A stretch of DNA of 33,722 nt, from assembly GCA_963923455.1 (NCBI GenBank), contig CAWULT010000042.1, positions 1 to 33,722 of the forward strand, given 5' to 3'. Numbering within the stretch: the first letter of the stretch is position 1; each line of letters opens with the position of its first letter. The notes under the pieces are model-generated. The model saw nothing but the letters and a program-made list of their open reading frames with translations. It made no database searches and was not told the origin of the DNA. This document shows positions 8,334 to 15,578 of this stretch, in pieces. The translations under genes were made by a program, and so were the position numbers. This stretch comes from CAWULT01 sp963923455. GTDB taxonomy: Bacteria > Acidobacteriota > Vicinamibacteria > Vicinamibacterales > UBA2999.

Positions 8334-9609
8334 GGGCCTGATCCGCGAAGTCCTCCGGATGGCGATGGACACCCTCCGGAGCAACAAGCTCCGGTCGGGG
8401 CTGACGATCCTCGGCGTCGTGATCGGCATCACGGCCATCGTCGGCATGACGTCGCTCATCCGCGGCTTCGACGAGTCGCTTCGCGACGCCGTCCGCCAGC
8501 TGGGCCCGAAGACGATCTTCGTCACCAAGCTGAGCATCGTCAGCCTGTCGGGCGGAGCGGAGTTCTCGGAACTGCTGCGCCGGCCGAACTTGACGGTCGA
8601 CGACGCCAGGGCCATCGAGAAGCTCGCGCCGTCGATCCGCATCGTCGACGTGCTGCTCGGCCAGGGCCTCGACCAGACGCGCGAGCGCGTCTACTACCGC
8701 GGCGACCGCTCCGGCCAGGTCAGCGTGGTCGGCGCGACCGAACAGTTCGCCCAGGCCAGCTTCGCGACGATCGCGCTGGGCCGGTTCTTCAACGGGCCAG
8801 AGGTTTCGCACCGCCGGCGGGTCGTCGTCCTCGGGGACTCCGTCTTCCAGGCCCTCTTCGCGGTGTCGGGCACCGATCCGATCGGCAAGAAGGTGCGCAT
8901 CGGTGCCGTCGAGTACGCGGTCGTCGGCGTCATGGCCAAGCGGCCCACGCAGGGCATCGGCGACCAGGATGCGTTCGTCGTGATTCCGCACACGACGCAC
9001 TCGGTCATGTTCGGCTCGGACGCGTCGCGACGGCGCGGCCCCCCCGGTCAGGGCAGCGCCACGATCATGGTGGTGCCCTACGACAGCGCGTCGAAGGAAC
9101 AGGCCATCGCCGAGGTCGAGCAGATCATGCGCATCCGCCACGGCCTGAAGCTCGACGAGCCCAACGACTTCGACCTGGCCACGCAGGACGCCATCCTGCG
9201 CGTGTGGGACCAGATCAGCCAGGCGACGTTCCTCGCGCTCGTCGTGATCTCGTCGGTGGCGCTGATGGTGGGCGGCATCGGCGTCATGGCGATCATGATG
9301 ATCTCGGTCACCGAGCGGACGCGGGAGATCGGCGTCCGCAAGGCGCTCGGCGCCAGGCGGCGCGAGATTCTCGTTCAGTTCCTGTCCGAGGCGGCGGTGC
9401 TGACCTCGGTCGGCGGGATCATCGGCATCCTCTTCGGCACCGCGATCGGAGTCTCGGTGAGCCTGCTGACCGGCTTCCCGATATCGTTGCCCTGGTGGTC
9501 GTTCGCGATCGGTCTCGGCTTCTCGGCGACGGTGGGCATCTTCTTCGGCATGGTGCCGGCCGTGCGCGCGTCACGGCTCGACCCCATCGAAGCGCTCCGG
9601 CACGAGTAG
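8326..9609 (+). CDS. FtsX/MacB-type ABC transporter permease, second of a tandem pair
   Basis: Encodes 427 aa and is a paralogue of the preceding gene with the same layout: a first helix near 25-45 (GLTILGVVIGITAIVGM), a periplasmic domain, then three C-terminal helices. The loop SVTERTREIGVRKALGARRR and the terminal SRLDPIEALRHE match its neighbour closely. The GTG start at 8326 lies inside the end of the previous gene (8-nt overlap), which suggests translational coupling; an internal ATG at 8359 is less likely because it would lose conserved N-terminal residues. No ATP-binding domain is present here or anywhere in the window. The gene runs convergently into glnB and is separated from it by a perfect hairpin. 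Confidence 0.9.
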   Translation: MNKGLIREVLRMAMDTLRSNKLRSGLTILGVVIGITAIVGMTSLIRGFDESLRDAVRQLGPKTIFVTKLSIVSLSGGAEFSELLRRPNLTVDDARAIEKLAPSIRIVDVLLGQGLDQTRERVYYRGDRSGQVSVVGATEQFAQASFATIALGRFFNGPEVSHRRRVVVLGDSVFQALFAVSGTDPIGKKVRIGAVEYAVVGVMAKRPTQGIGDQDAFVVIPHTTHSVMFGSDASRRRGPPGQGSATIMVVPYDSASKEQAIAEVEQIMRIRHGLKLDEPNDFDLATQDAILRVWDQISQATFLALVVISSVALMVGGIGVMAIMMISVTERTREIGVRKALGARRREILVQFLSEAAVLTSVGGIIGILFGTAIGVSVSLLTGFPISLPWWSFAIGLGFSATVGIFFGMVPAVRASRLDPIEALRHE

Positions 9610-9617
9610 CCTGTGCC

Positions 9618-9639
9618 GGGCCGCCCTGCGGGGCGGCCC
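9618..9639. terminator. Hairpin between convergent permease and glnB genes
   Basis: A perfect 9-bp stem, GGGCCGCCC with GGGCGGCCC, closes on a 4-nt loop. It sits 8 nt after the permease stop and 23 nt beyond the glnB stop, so it could serve both strands. There is no clear T tract, so it may be a GC-rich intrinsic terminator without one, or a 3'-end stabiliser. Confidence 0.6.
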
Positions 9640-9662
9640 AGCCCACGCACACCGTCGTCCGC

Positions 9663-9992
9663 CTACGCTTCCTTCTCCCCCGTCCGGATCTTGTAGCTCT
9701 CGAGCACCGGCAGCACGAAGACGCGGCCATCGCCGATCTCGCCGGTCCGGGCCGCCTGCACGATCGCCTTGACGACGTCGTCCGCAATCGCGTCGGCCAC
9801 GACGACCTCGATCTCCATCTTGGGCAGCAGCGAGACGTTGTACTCCTTGCCGCGGTAGATCGCGGTGTGCCCCTTCTGCTTGCCGTGCCCGCGCACCTCG
9901 GTCACCGTCATGCCGGCGACGTTCATCTTGGCGAGCGCATCCTTGACCTCGTCCACCTTGTTCGGCCGGACGATGCTCTTGATCAGTTTCAT
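9663..9992 (-). CDS. glnB: Nitrogen regulatory protein PII
   Basis: Encodes 109 aa against 112 for typical PII. PII is a trimeric sensor of 2-oxoglutarate, ATP and ADP that controls Amt channels and nitrogen enzymes. The sequence shows the MKLIKSIVRP start, Gln39 in GHGKQKGH, the T-loop with Tyr51 (YRGKEYNVSLLPK) and the B-loop TGEIGDGRVFV at about 83-93. Tyr51 is the residue uridylylated by GlnD in proteobacteria. The ATG overlaps the glnD stop by four bases (ATGA at 9992-9989), so the two are likely co-translated. With amtB in the same cluster it could also be called glnK; sequence alone does not separate the two. Confidence 0.96.
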   Translation of the reverse strand: MKLIKSIVRPNKVDEVKDALAKMNVAGMTVTEVRGHGKQKGHTAIYRGKEYNVSLLPKMEIEVVVADAIADDVVKAIVQAARTGEIGDGRVFVLPVLESYKIRTGEKEA

Positions 9993-12514
9993 CGCAGTTC
10001 CTCCAGTGTGCGTTGCAGGTCGGTGGTCAGCGTCTGCTGTTCCGCCTCGGTGAGTTTCGCCCCACCCTTCGTCAGGTGAAAGACGTCGATGGCCTTCTCG
10101 CCCTCGGTGGCGATCAGGACCAGGTCCACGTCGCAGCCGTGCTCGGAGATCACCCGGCTGATCCGGTACAGCAGGCCGAGCGTGTTGTGCGCCACGATGT
10201 CGAGAATCGTGTAGCGGCCCGACGTCGTGCCGTCGGTGTAGACGACCGGCGCGATCCGCGACACCGTCCGGTTGTTCAGCACGCTCTGTTCGCGGCCCCT
10301 CAACCGGACCGCCACGTCGGCCCGGCCGGCGACGACGTCCTCGAGGACGTGCACGACCTGGTCGTGGGCGTCGGGATTGAGCGCCAGGAACCGCTCGTCG
10401 TCGGTGAACTGGAAGACGTCCAGCACCAGCCCGTTGGGGTTGGTCAGCGCGTGACCGCGGATGATGTCCATGCCGAACGACGACAGCACGCCGCAGATGT
10501 TCGAGAACAGCGACGGCTTGTCGAGCGTCACGACGGCCAGCGTCCAGATACCGTTGTCGCCCGGTTCGAGCGAGACGTGCACCTCGTTCGGCTGGATGTC
10601 ACGGGCGAGCCGCACGTGCCGGTAGATCGCCTCCGGGGCGAACAACTGCAGGTAGCGTTGCGGCAGCCCCTCCAGGAATCGCGTGATCTCGGCCTCGGAG
10701 AGGTCCGAGGGACGCTGCCGCAGCAGTTCGTCGAGGCCGGCCTGGTCGCGCTCGATGCGCTCGTCGCCGTACCGCAGGGTCAGGTGGTTGTACGTGTCGA
10801 CGTAGAGCCGCCACAGCAGCTCTTCCTTCCACGGCGTCAGCGTCTCCGGGCTGACGGCCCCTACGTCGGCCAGCGTCATCAGGGTCAGGCACTTCAACCG
10901 GTCCTCGGTGCCGATGAAGTTGGCGAACTCCTTGACGATCTCCGGATCCTCGGTGTCGCGACGGAAGGCCACGAGCGACATCCGCAGGTGTTGCCTGATC
11001 AGGAAGAGCACCGCCTCGCGCGCGTCGGGCGCGAGCTGCATCCGCGCGAGTGCGCCCTCGGCCATCCGGACACTCTCGGTGGCATGGTCGTCTTCGCTCC
11101 ACTTGCCGACGTCGTGGAACAGCAGCGACAGCGCGAGCCGCTCCGGGGCATCGAGGGCGCCGAGCACGCTGCGAAACCGCTGGCGAGCCGGGTCCTCGGT
11201 GGCCGACAGCCGCTCGAGGTTGCGAATCGTCAGCAGCGTGTGCTCGTCGACCGTGTACTTGTGGTAGAAGTCGCGGACCACGCGGCCGGAGATCGCCTGG
11301 AATTCCGGAAAGATCCGCCCGAGCAGCCCGCAGTCGTGCATCTCCGACAGCCGCGCGTAGAGGCCGGGCGCCGGCACGAAGAACCGCTGCAGGGCCGCGC
11401 GCGCAGACGCCGTCGGGAAGAAGTCGTCCCACCGGTACCGGTCGACGTGCTGCTGCATGCACGACAGGGCGTCCTCGGTCACGTCGACGCCCGAGTCGAT
11501 GGCTGCCTGGAAGGCCCCGAGCCACGACGACGGCGTGCGCGCCGCCAGCACGGGGTCGAGGAAGCGGATGCCGTCACGCGTCAGGCCCAGGTTCGGTCCC
11601 ACCGGCACCGGGGCCGTCCGGCGCGCCCACTCGAGCGACCGCGCGACGGTGCGGGCGTGCCGGAAGTAGTCGCTCATCAGGCGCTCGACGCGCTGACGCG
11701 CCTCGACCCCCGGGTAGCCCATGATCTCAGCCGTCCGCTCCTGGGAGTCGTGGTCGAGCGTGTCCTGCGTGCGACCCGCCGCCATGTGCAGGATCGACCG
11801 CACGCGCAGCAGGAAGTCCTCTGCGTCGTCGAGCCGGGCCGGCCGGACCGGGCCGTGCTGCAGGAGCAGCGGATCGGTCAGCAGCGCGATCGTCCGCGCC
11901 GCCGCCAGGTCGCGGAGCGCCCCCGGCGCCTCCTTGACGTTGGGCTCGAGCTGATACAGCGTGCCGTTGAACTGCGCGTGCCGCTCGTCGACGAGCCCCG
12001 ACAACGCCTGCAGGATGAAGGCATGCGTCGACGGCGTGTGGAACGTGGAATGGAACCGTTCGAAGACCTGCCGGTCTCCCGCCAGTGGGCGCGCGTCGAG
12101 CAACGCCAGCAGGAACTCGGGGTTGTCCCGTTCGAGCGTCGCGAAGTCCTGCAGTTCCCGGACCTGGTGCCCGACGACGACCCCCAGATCCCACAACGGG
12201 TGCAGGACGGCGCGCAGGAAGGCTTCGCCGTCGTGGCCGATCCGATCGCCGAACAGGACCAGGATGTCGATGTCGGAATGAAGGCAGAGCTGCCGCCGGC
12301 CGTACCCGCCGAGCGCAATGAGCGCGACCGGCGGGCCGGCCGGCGGCGCGTCGGCGTACAGCTGCCGGACGAGCGCATCGACACGGTCGCTGAATCGCTC
12401 GAGGGCCGCGCGCCCACCGGCTCCCCGGGCCACGTCTCCCCGCAGTTCGGCGCGGGCGGCCTCGAACGCCGCTGTGGGCACGAGGCCTCCGGGGCCTGGC
12501 TGGGTCACCGCCAT
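9989..12514 (-). CDS. glnD: Bifunctional PII uridylyltransferase / uridylyl-removing enzyme GlnD
   Basis: Encodes 841 aa, a normal GlnD length. GlnD adds UMP to PII when nitrogen is limiting and removes it when glutamine is high. The domains in order are: the nucleotidyltransferase with GGYGRR (69-74) and the metal-binding D81/D83 (SDIDILVLF); a helical GlnE/GlnD linker; an HD hydrolase domain with H467-D468 (LLFHDVGKWSEDDH); and two ACT domains, roughly 656-735 and 767-841, which bind glutamine in the family. All catalytic residues look intact, so both activities are expected. The start MAVTQPGPGG at 12514 was chosen because the upstream extension of the open frame is low-complexity sequence overlapping strong hairpins. 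It is co-translated with glnB and probably acts on it. Confidence 0.95.
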   Translation of the reverse strand: MAVTQPGPGGLVPTAAFEAARAELRGDVARGAGGRAALERFSDRVDALVRQLYADAPPAGPPVALIALGGYGRRQLCLHSDIDILVLFGDRIGHDGEAFLRAVLHPLWDLGVVVGHQVRELQDFATLERDNPEFLLALLDARPLAGDRQVFERFHSTFHTPSTHAFILQALSGLVDERHAQFNGTLYQLEPNVKEAPGALRDLAAARTIALLTDPLLLQHGPVRPARLDDAEDFLLRVRSILHMAAGRTQDTLDHDSQERTAEIMGYPGVEARQRVERLMSDYFRHARTVARSLEWARRTAPVPVGPNLGLTRDGIRFLDPVLAARTPSSWLGAFQAAIDSGVDVTEDALSCMQQHVDRYRWDDFFPTASARAALQRFFVPAPGLYARLSEMHDCGLLGRIFPEFQAISGRVVRDFYHKYTVDEHTLLTIRNLERLSATEDPARQRFRSVLGALDAPERLALSLLFHDVGKWSEDDHATESVRMAEGALARMQLAPDAREAVLFLIRQHLRMSLVAFRRDTEDPEIVKEFANFIGTEDRLKCLTLMTLADVGAVSPETLTPWKEELLWRLYVDTYNHLTLRYGDERIERDQAGLDELLRQRPSDLSEAEITRFLEGLPQRYLQLFAPEAIYRHVRLARDIQPNEVHVSLEPGDNGIWTLAVVTLDKPSLFSNICGVLSSFGMDIIRGHALTNPNGLVLDVFQFTDDERFLALNPDAHDQVVHVLEDVVAGRADVAVRLRGREQSVLNNRTVSRIAPVVYTDGTTSGRYTILDIVAHNTLGLLYRISRVISEHGCDVDLVLIATEGEKAIDVFHLTKGGAKLTEAEQQTLTTDLQRTLEELR

Positions 12515-12540
12515 GTCGCGACCATCCCTGCCGAGACGGC

Positions 12541-12592
12541 CGCCGCCGCCCCGTGGAAGAGCGGCGGCGCGGGCCCCGGCGCGGGGCCCGCG
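12541..12592 (-). terminator. Two consecutive strong hairpins between the OMP gene and glnD
   Basis: Two perfect stems lie back to back. The first is GCCGCCGC/GCGGCGGC (12541-12548 with 12560-12567, 11-nt loop). The second is an 11-bp stem, GCGCGGGCCCC-type, at 12566-12592 with a 5-nt loop; its outermost two pairs compete with the first stem. They lie 32 nt after the OMP-gene stop and end 26 nt before the glnD start. No T tract follows. They may attenuate read-through into glnD or protect the upstream mRNA end. Confidence 0.5.
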
Positions 12593-12624
12593 CGCGCCGC
12601 CAACGTCTGTCAAGCGCCCGGCGG

Positions 12625-13440
12625 TCAGTACGAGAAGCCGAGGCCGGCCGTGCCGATCACCGTGGACGCGCTCCCGAACTGCAGTTCGTTCCGGTCTCCC
12701 AGCACCAGGTACTCCACCCCGCCGTGTATGTGCCACCTGCCGACCCTCGACGAACCGCCCGCCAGGGCCTTCGTCAGCCGTCCGCCCACACTCAGGAAGC
12801 CGAACCGCTCGTCGCCGGTCAGCCCCTCATAGTAGTGACCGAGGCTGAACCCCGCCTTGACCGGCACCGCCAGCGTCAGGCCCTGCCCGAACGCCGGCGC
12901 GACCCCCACCTCCAGGTATCGCCCCTTCCGGCTGCCGCCGTCGAGCTGCCCTCGCATCTCGAACGCCAGCAACCCGTATGGCCTGAACCGCCCGTCGCGC
13001 GACACCGTGACCTGCAGTTCCTCCACGCTGCCGAACGCGCCGTTGGGGCTCGTGAACGCGCCATAGGCCACGCCCACCCTGGTCCCGCTCACGGCGTACC
13101 CGACGGCGCCGTGGAACTCCGAGGCGTACCACAGCCGCGCGCTCGGCCCGTTCCGCCCGCGGTCGCCCGTGAGCAGGCTGTTCGACGACCCGACGTTGAC
13201 CGTCAGGCCGTCGGCGACGGCCACGACCGCCTCGACCGACGGCGAGAGAATCACGCCGGTGTCGTCCTGCGGTATTCCTCGCCTGAAGTACGCCGTACCG
13301 ACGTCGAGGTTCCCCGTCAGCGCGATCGCCCCGCCGTTCGGCGACGTCTGCCCCATCACGGGAGACACCGCCGCGGCCACCAGTCCACCCGCCATCACGG
13401 CCGCCCGGATCAGCGTCCGCCGTCCTATCCGTCGCGCCAT
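12625..13440 (-). CDS. Gcw_chp-like outer-membrane beta-barrel protein in the ammonium cluster
   Basis: Encodes 271 aa. The N-terminus is a signal peptide with a basic start, hydrophobic core and likely cleavage after SPVMG or nearby. The mature start (ALTGNLDVGTAYFRRGIPQD) resembles the Gcw_chp/TIGR02001 family, whose members have an early strand ending in a FRGxxQ-type motif and are often encoded near amt genes. Alternating beta-strand-like segments follow, and the protein ends in an aromatic residue (TAGLGFSY), as expected of an outer-membrane barrel. A strong AGGAGG lies 5 nt before the ATG at 13440. The gene sits between amtB and glnD on the same strand. A role in letting small nitrogen compounds across the outer membrane is plausible but unproven. 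Confidence 0.7.
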   Translation of the reverse strand: MARRIGRRTLIRAAVMAGGLVAAAVSPVMGQTSPNGGAIALTGNLDVGTAYFRRGIPQDDTGVILSPSVEAVVAVADGLTVNVGSSNSLLTGDRGRNGPSARLWYASEFHGAVGYAVSGTRVGVAYGAFTSPNGAFGSVEELQVTVSRDGRFRPYGLLAFEMRGQLDGGSRKGRYLEVGVAPAFGQGLTLAVPVKAGFSLGHYYEGLTGDERFGFLSVGGRLTKALAGGSSRVGRWHIHGGVEYLVLGDRNELQFGSASTVIGTAGLGFSY

Positions 13441-13798
13441 CCACGCCTCCTGCTGAAGGACCCGCCGGACCCTGGCCCGACGACCCGCATCCGGGCACCT
13501 CCCGGACCATCCTCACCGGAGTTGATGCGCGCGCCGCGCGTGCACGGCGGCCGGCGTCCCATCATCTGGTCCCCGACCGCCGGCGTTCCCGTCAGAACCG
13601 CTGAAGGCGCCGCGCCCCCAGCGTTCCCACCCGCTCCTGAGCCCCGGCCATGCCGCCAGACCAGGCCCACCAGGATGCGTGCCGTATCAAACCCCGCAGG
13701 GACGATAACATACGGGCTTTCGCATCCCGTCCCGGCGCCGCAGCGTGCGCACCATGGCACCGTGGGCGCTGGCCGGCAGCACCGGCCGGCCGCTGGCT
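13441..13798. other. 358-bp spacer between amtB and the Gcw_chp-like gene
   Basis: No convincing gene is seen. Minus-strand open frames here are low-complexity Gly/Arg-rich sequence without a ribosome site. The only AT-richer patch is near 13683-13720, and I could not place a good -35/-10 or -24/-12 pair in it. A small hairpin follows the amtB stop (listed separately). The spacer may hold a promoter for the OMP-glnD-glnB part. Confidence 0.5.
13771..13787 (-). terminator. Short hairpin after amtB
   Basis: A 6-bp stem GGCCGG/CCGGCC with a 5-nt loop lies 11 nt beyond the amtB stop. It has no T tract, and in such GC-rich DNA a stem this short may be chance. Confidence 0.3.
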
Positions 13799-15076
13799 TC
13801 AGGCGTCGGCGTGAACCGGCCTGAACGCCCGGCCCGCGTCGTCGAGGACCGGCTCGGCGAGCGGAGCCGTCCCGCCGGCGTGCATGTAGGCCTCCTCGCC
13901 GTGCGCCGCGATGTCCAGGCCGTCCACCTCGTCAGAGGCCGACGCGCGCAGCGGCAGCACCAGGCCCACCAGCTTCAGCAGCACGAAGCTGGCGACCGCG
14001 CTGTAGGCCATCACGGCGAGCACCGCCGCCACCTGAATCCCCATCTGACCGGGGTTGCCGTAGAGCAGACCGTCGGTCGTGCCGTTGAGCGCCTTCTCCG
14101 CGAAGACGCCGGTCAACAGTGCGCCGACCGTCCCGCCCACGCCGTGCGCGGCAACCACGTCCAGCGAGTCGTCGAGCGACGTCCTGGCCCGCACCAGCAG
14201 GCCGAGATAGCTCGGCACCGCCGCGATGGCGCCGAGCAGGATGGCGTTCATCGGGCTCACGTGGCCCGCGGCGGGCGTCACCGCGACGAGCCCGACGACG
14301 ATCGCCGTCGCCGCGCCGACCGCCGTCGGCTTGCCCGAGCGCATGGCGTCGAGCAGCGTCCAGACCACCAGCGTGGCCGCCGGCGCGAGCATCGTCGTCA
14401 CGAACGCGAGGCCGGCCTGCGGGCTCGCGGCCAGGGCGCTGCCCGCGTTGAACCCGAACCACCCGAACCAGAGCAGCCCGGCCCCCAGCAGCACGAACGG
14501 CACGTTGTGCGGCAGCAGCGACGACGAACCGTGGTCGGAGCGCCGGCCCACCACCATCGCCGCCACCAGCGCGGCCGCCGCCGCGTTCACGTGCACGACG
14601 GTTCCGCCGGCGAAGTCGAGCGCGCCCCACTGCGCGAGCCAGCCGCCACCCCACACCCAGTGCGCCACCGGGCTGTACACGGCCAGCGCCCACAGCGAGA
14701 TGAAGGCGACGTAGGCCGGGAAGCGCATCCGCTCCACGATCGCGCCCGAAATCAGCGCCGCCGTGATGATCGCGAACGTGCCCTGATACGCCATGAACAG
14801 CATGTGCGGGATGGTGCCCTTCGCCTCGAGGCCCACGCCGCTCAGCAGCATGTTGGAGGCGTCGCCCAGCCACGCGTTCCCGGCCGTGAAGGCGAGCGAA
14901 TAGCCGGCCACGGCCCAGAGCACGCCGACGAAGCCGAGCGCGACCACGCTCATCATCATCGTGTTCAGCGCGTTCTTCGACCGCACCAGCCCACCATAGA
15001 AGAACGCCAGCGCCGGCGTCATCAGCAGCACCAGCGCCGCCGAGATCAGCATCCAAGCGGTGTCAGCTTGATTCAT
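13799..15076 (-). CDS. amtB: Ammonium transporter AmtB
   Basis: Encodes 425 aa with about eleven hydrophobic segments. Amt proteins form trimeric inner-membrane channels for ammonium uptake. The pore twin histidines appear as H162 in DFAGGTVVHVNAAAAA and H311 in AAHGVGGTVGALLTG; D154 is the conserved structural Asp. GWFGFNAGSA (about 205-214) is another family signature. The C-terminal cytoplasmic tail carries EVDGLDIAAHGEEAY, the conserved segment that contacts PII, followed by about 30 further residues. The start MNQADTAWML has GGGAG 7 nt upstream; the open frame extends further upstream but without family similarity. There is no separate signal peptide before the first helix. A sigma-54 type promoter element lies about 60 nt upstream. 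Confidence 0.96.
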   Translation of the reverse strand: MNQADTAWMLISAALVLLMTPALAFFYGGLVRSKNALNTMMMSVVALGFVGVLWAVAGYSLAFTAGNAWLGDASNMLLSGVGLEAKGTIPHMLFMAYQGTFAIITAALISGAIVERMRFPAYVAFISLWALAVYSPVAHWVWGGGWLAQWGALDFAGGTVVHVNAAAAALVAAMVVGRRSDHGSSSLLPHNVPFVLLGAGLLWFGWFGFNAGSALAASPQAGLAFVTTMLAPAATLVVWTLLDAMRSGKPTAVGAATAIVVGLVAVTPAAGHVSPMNAILLGAIAAVPSYLGLLVRARTSLDDSLDVVAAHGVGGTVGALLTGVFAEKALNGTTDGLLYGNPGQMGIQVAAVLAVMAYSAVASFVLLKLVGLVLPLRASASDEVDGLDIAAHGEEAYMHAGGTAPLAEPVLDDAGRAFRPVHADA

Positions 15077-15133
15077 CTCGTCACTCCCGTCCGGCCACGC
15101 CCGGCACCACGCCGACCGTCTCACGCTGGATGG

Positions 15134-15150
15134 AGCAAGATGGACGCCAA
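15134..15150 (-). promoter_or_regulatory. Putative sigma-54 (RpoN) -24/-12 promoter of amtB
   Basis: Read on the minus strand it is TTGGCGTCCATCTTGCT. The -24 GG and the -12 GC are separated by exactly 10 nt, and both half-elements (TTGGC and TTGCT) fit the RpoN consensus TGGCAC-N5-TTGCW apart from the ACG. A start would fall near 15123, giving a leader of about 47 nt to the amtB ATG. Control of amtB by sigma-54 and NtrC is well known in proteobacteria. No clear NtrC dyad (GCAC-N7-GTGC) was seen upstream. Confidence 0.62.
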
Positions 15151-15179
15151 CCTCGTGCTGTGGCCTCGCCCCGCCATCG

Positions 15180-15203
15180 CGTGAATTCCTCAGGGAATTC
15201 GCG
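15180..15203. repeat. Inverted repeat upstream of the amtB promoter
   Basis: A 10-bp stem with one G-T pair closes on a 4-nt loop. Its core is GAATTCC/GGAATTC (15183-15189 and 15194-15200). It lies about 30 nt upstream of the sigma-54-like element. It could be a protein-binding operator or a terminator for leftward read-through. Confidence 0.5.
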
Positions 15204-15279
15204 GTTGCCGATCGAGCCGACCTCGTCGAGCCATACAACAATGTCTCAACACATATTTCTGGCGACATAAGAGTTGGAT

Positions 15280-15295
15280 CTCTGCGCGCGCAGAG
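15280..15295. repeat. 16-bp perfect palindrome
   Basis: CTCTGCGCGCGCAGAG is fully self-complementary. It sits next to the AT-rich patch in the divergent amtB/EF-G-like region, a position suitable for a dimeric regulator. No regulator family can be named. Confidence 0.4.
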
Positions 15296-15481
15296 CGCAC
15301 GCGCGCGAGGGCGGCCCCGGGATGGCCGGCCGTTCGTCGCGCGGTGCCGGGGCACTCGGGCCGACGGAGAGGGGCCGTCACAGACAGCACGACACATTCG
15401 TCGCATGGACTTTCGATGCATACATTAATGTTCGACCACCAGGGATCGCGCCACCCCGGCACCAGGGCCGGACGGCCCCGG

Positions 15482-15510
15482 TTGCGGGCCGCGGGCCCGG
15501 CGACTATCAT
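15482..15510 (+). promoter_or_regulatory. Possible sigma-70 promoter of the EF-G-like gene
   Basis: TTGCGG (15482-15487) and TATCAT (15505-15510) are separated by 17 nt. The -10 matches five of six consensus bases; the -35 is weak. The leader to the ATG at 15579 would be about 60 nt. Confidence 0.4.
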
Positions 15511-15578
15511 GCGCACCGAGACGCCGCGCACATCCGCTTCGCGGGCGGTCCCGCCCGTGGGGCAGGAGGGATACCGCC

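Larger units (their letters stand above)
15077..15578. other. 502-bp divergent regulatory region between amtB and the EF-G-like gene
   Basis: No gene is supported. From amtB outwards it holds a sigma-54 type element (15134-15150), a hairpin-forming inverted repeat (15180-15203), an AT-rich patch (about 15228-15280), a 16-bp perfect palindrome (15280-15295), a smaller dyad GTGCC/GGCAC near 15344, the palindrome ACATTAATGT (15422-15431) and a sigma-70-like promoter (15482-15510) facing the EF-G-like gene. Confidence 0.7.

Noticed and set aside
10013..12832. A 939-codon open frame on the plus strand opposite glnD
   Set aside because: It is antisense to an unmistakable GlnD, has a low-complexity Arg/Val/Asp/Gln-rich composition and no family motif. 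Long antisense frames are expected in GC-rich DNA.
13390..13440. Twin-arginine (Tat) signal in the Gcw_chp-like protein (GRRTLIR)
   Set aside because: The pattern is loose, and outer-membrane barrels are exported unfolded by Sec. An ordinary signal peptide explains it better.
13425..13760. Possible small gene in the amtB to OMP spacer
   Set aside because: The translation is Gly/Arg/Pro-rich without a ribosome site, overlaps the next gene start and resembles no family.
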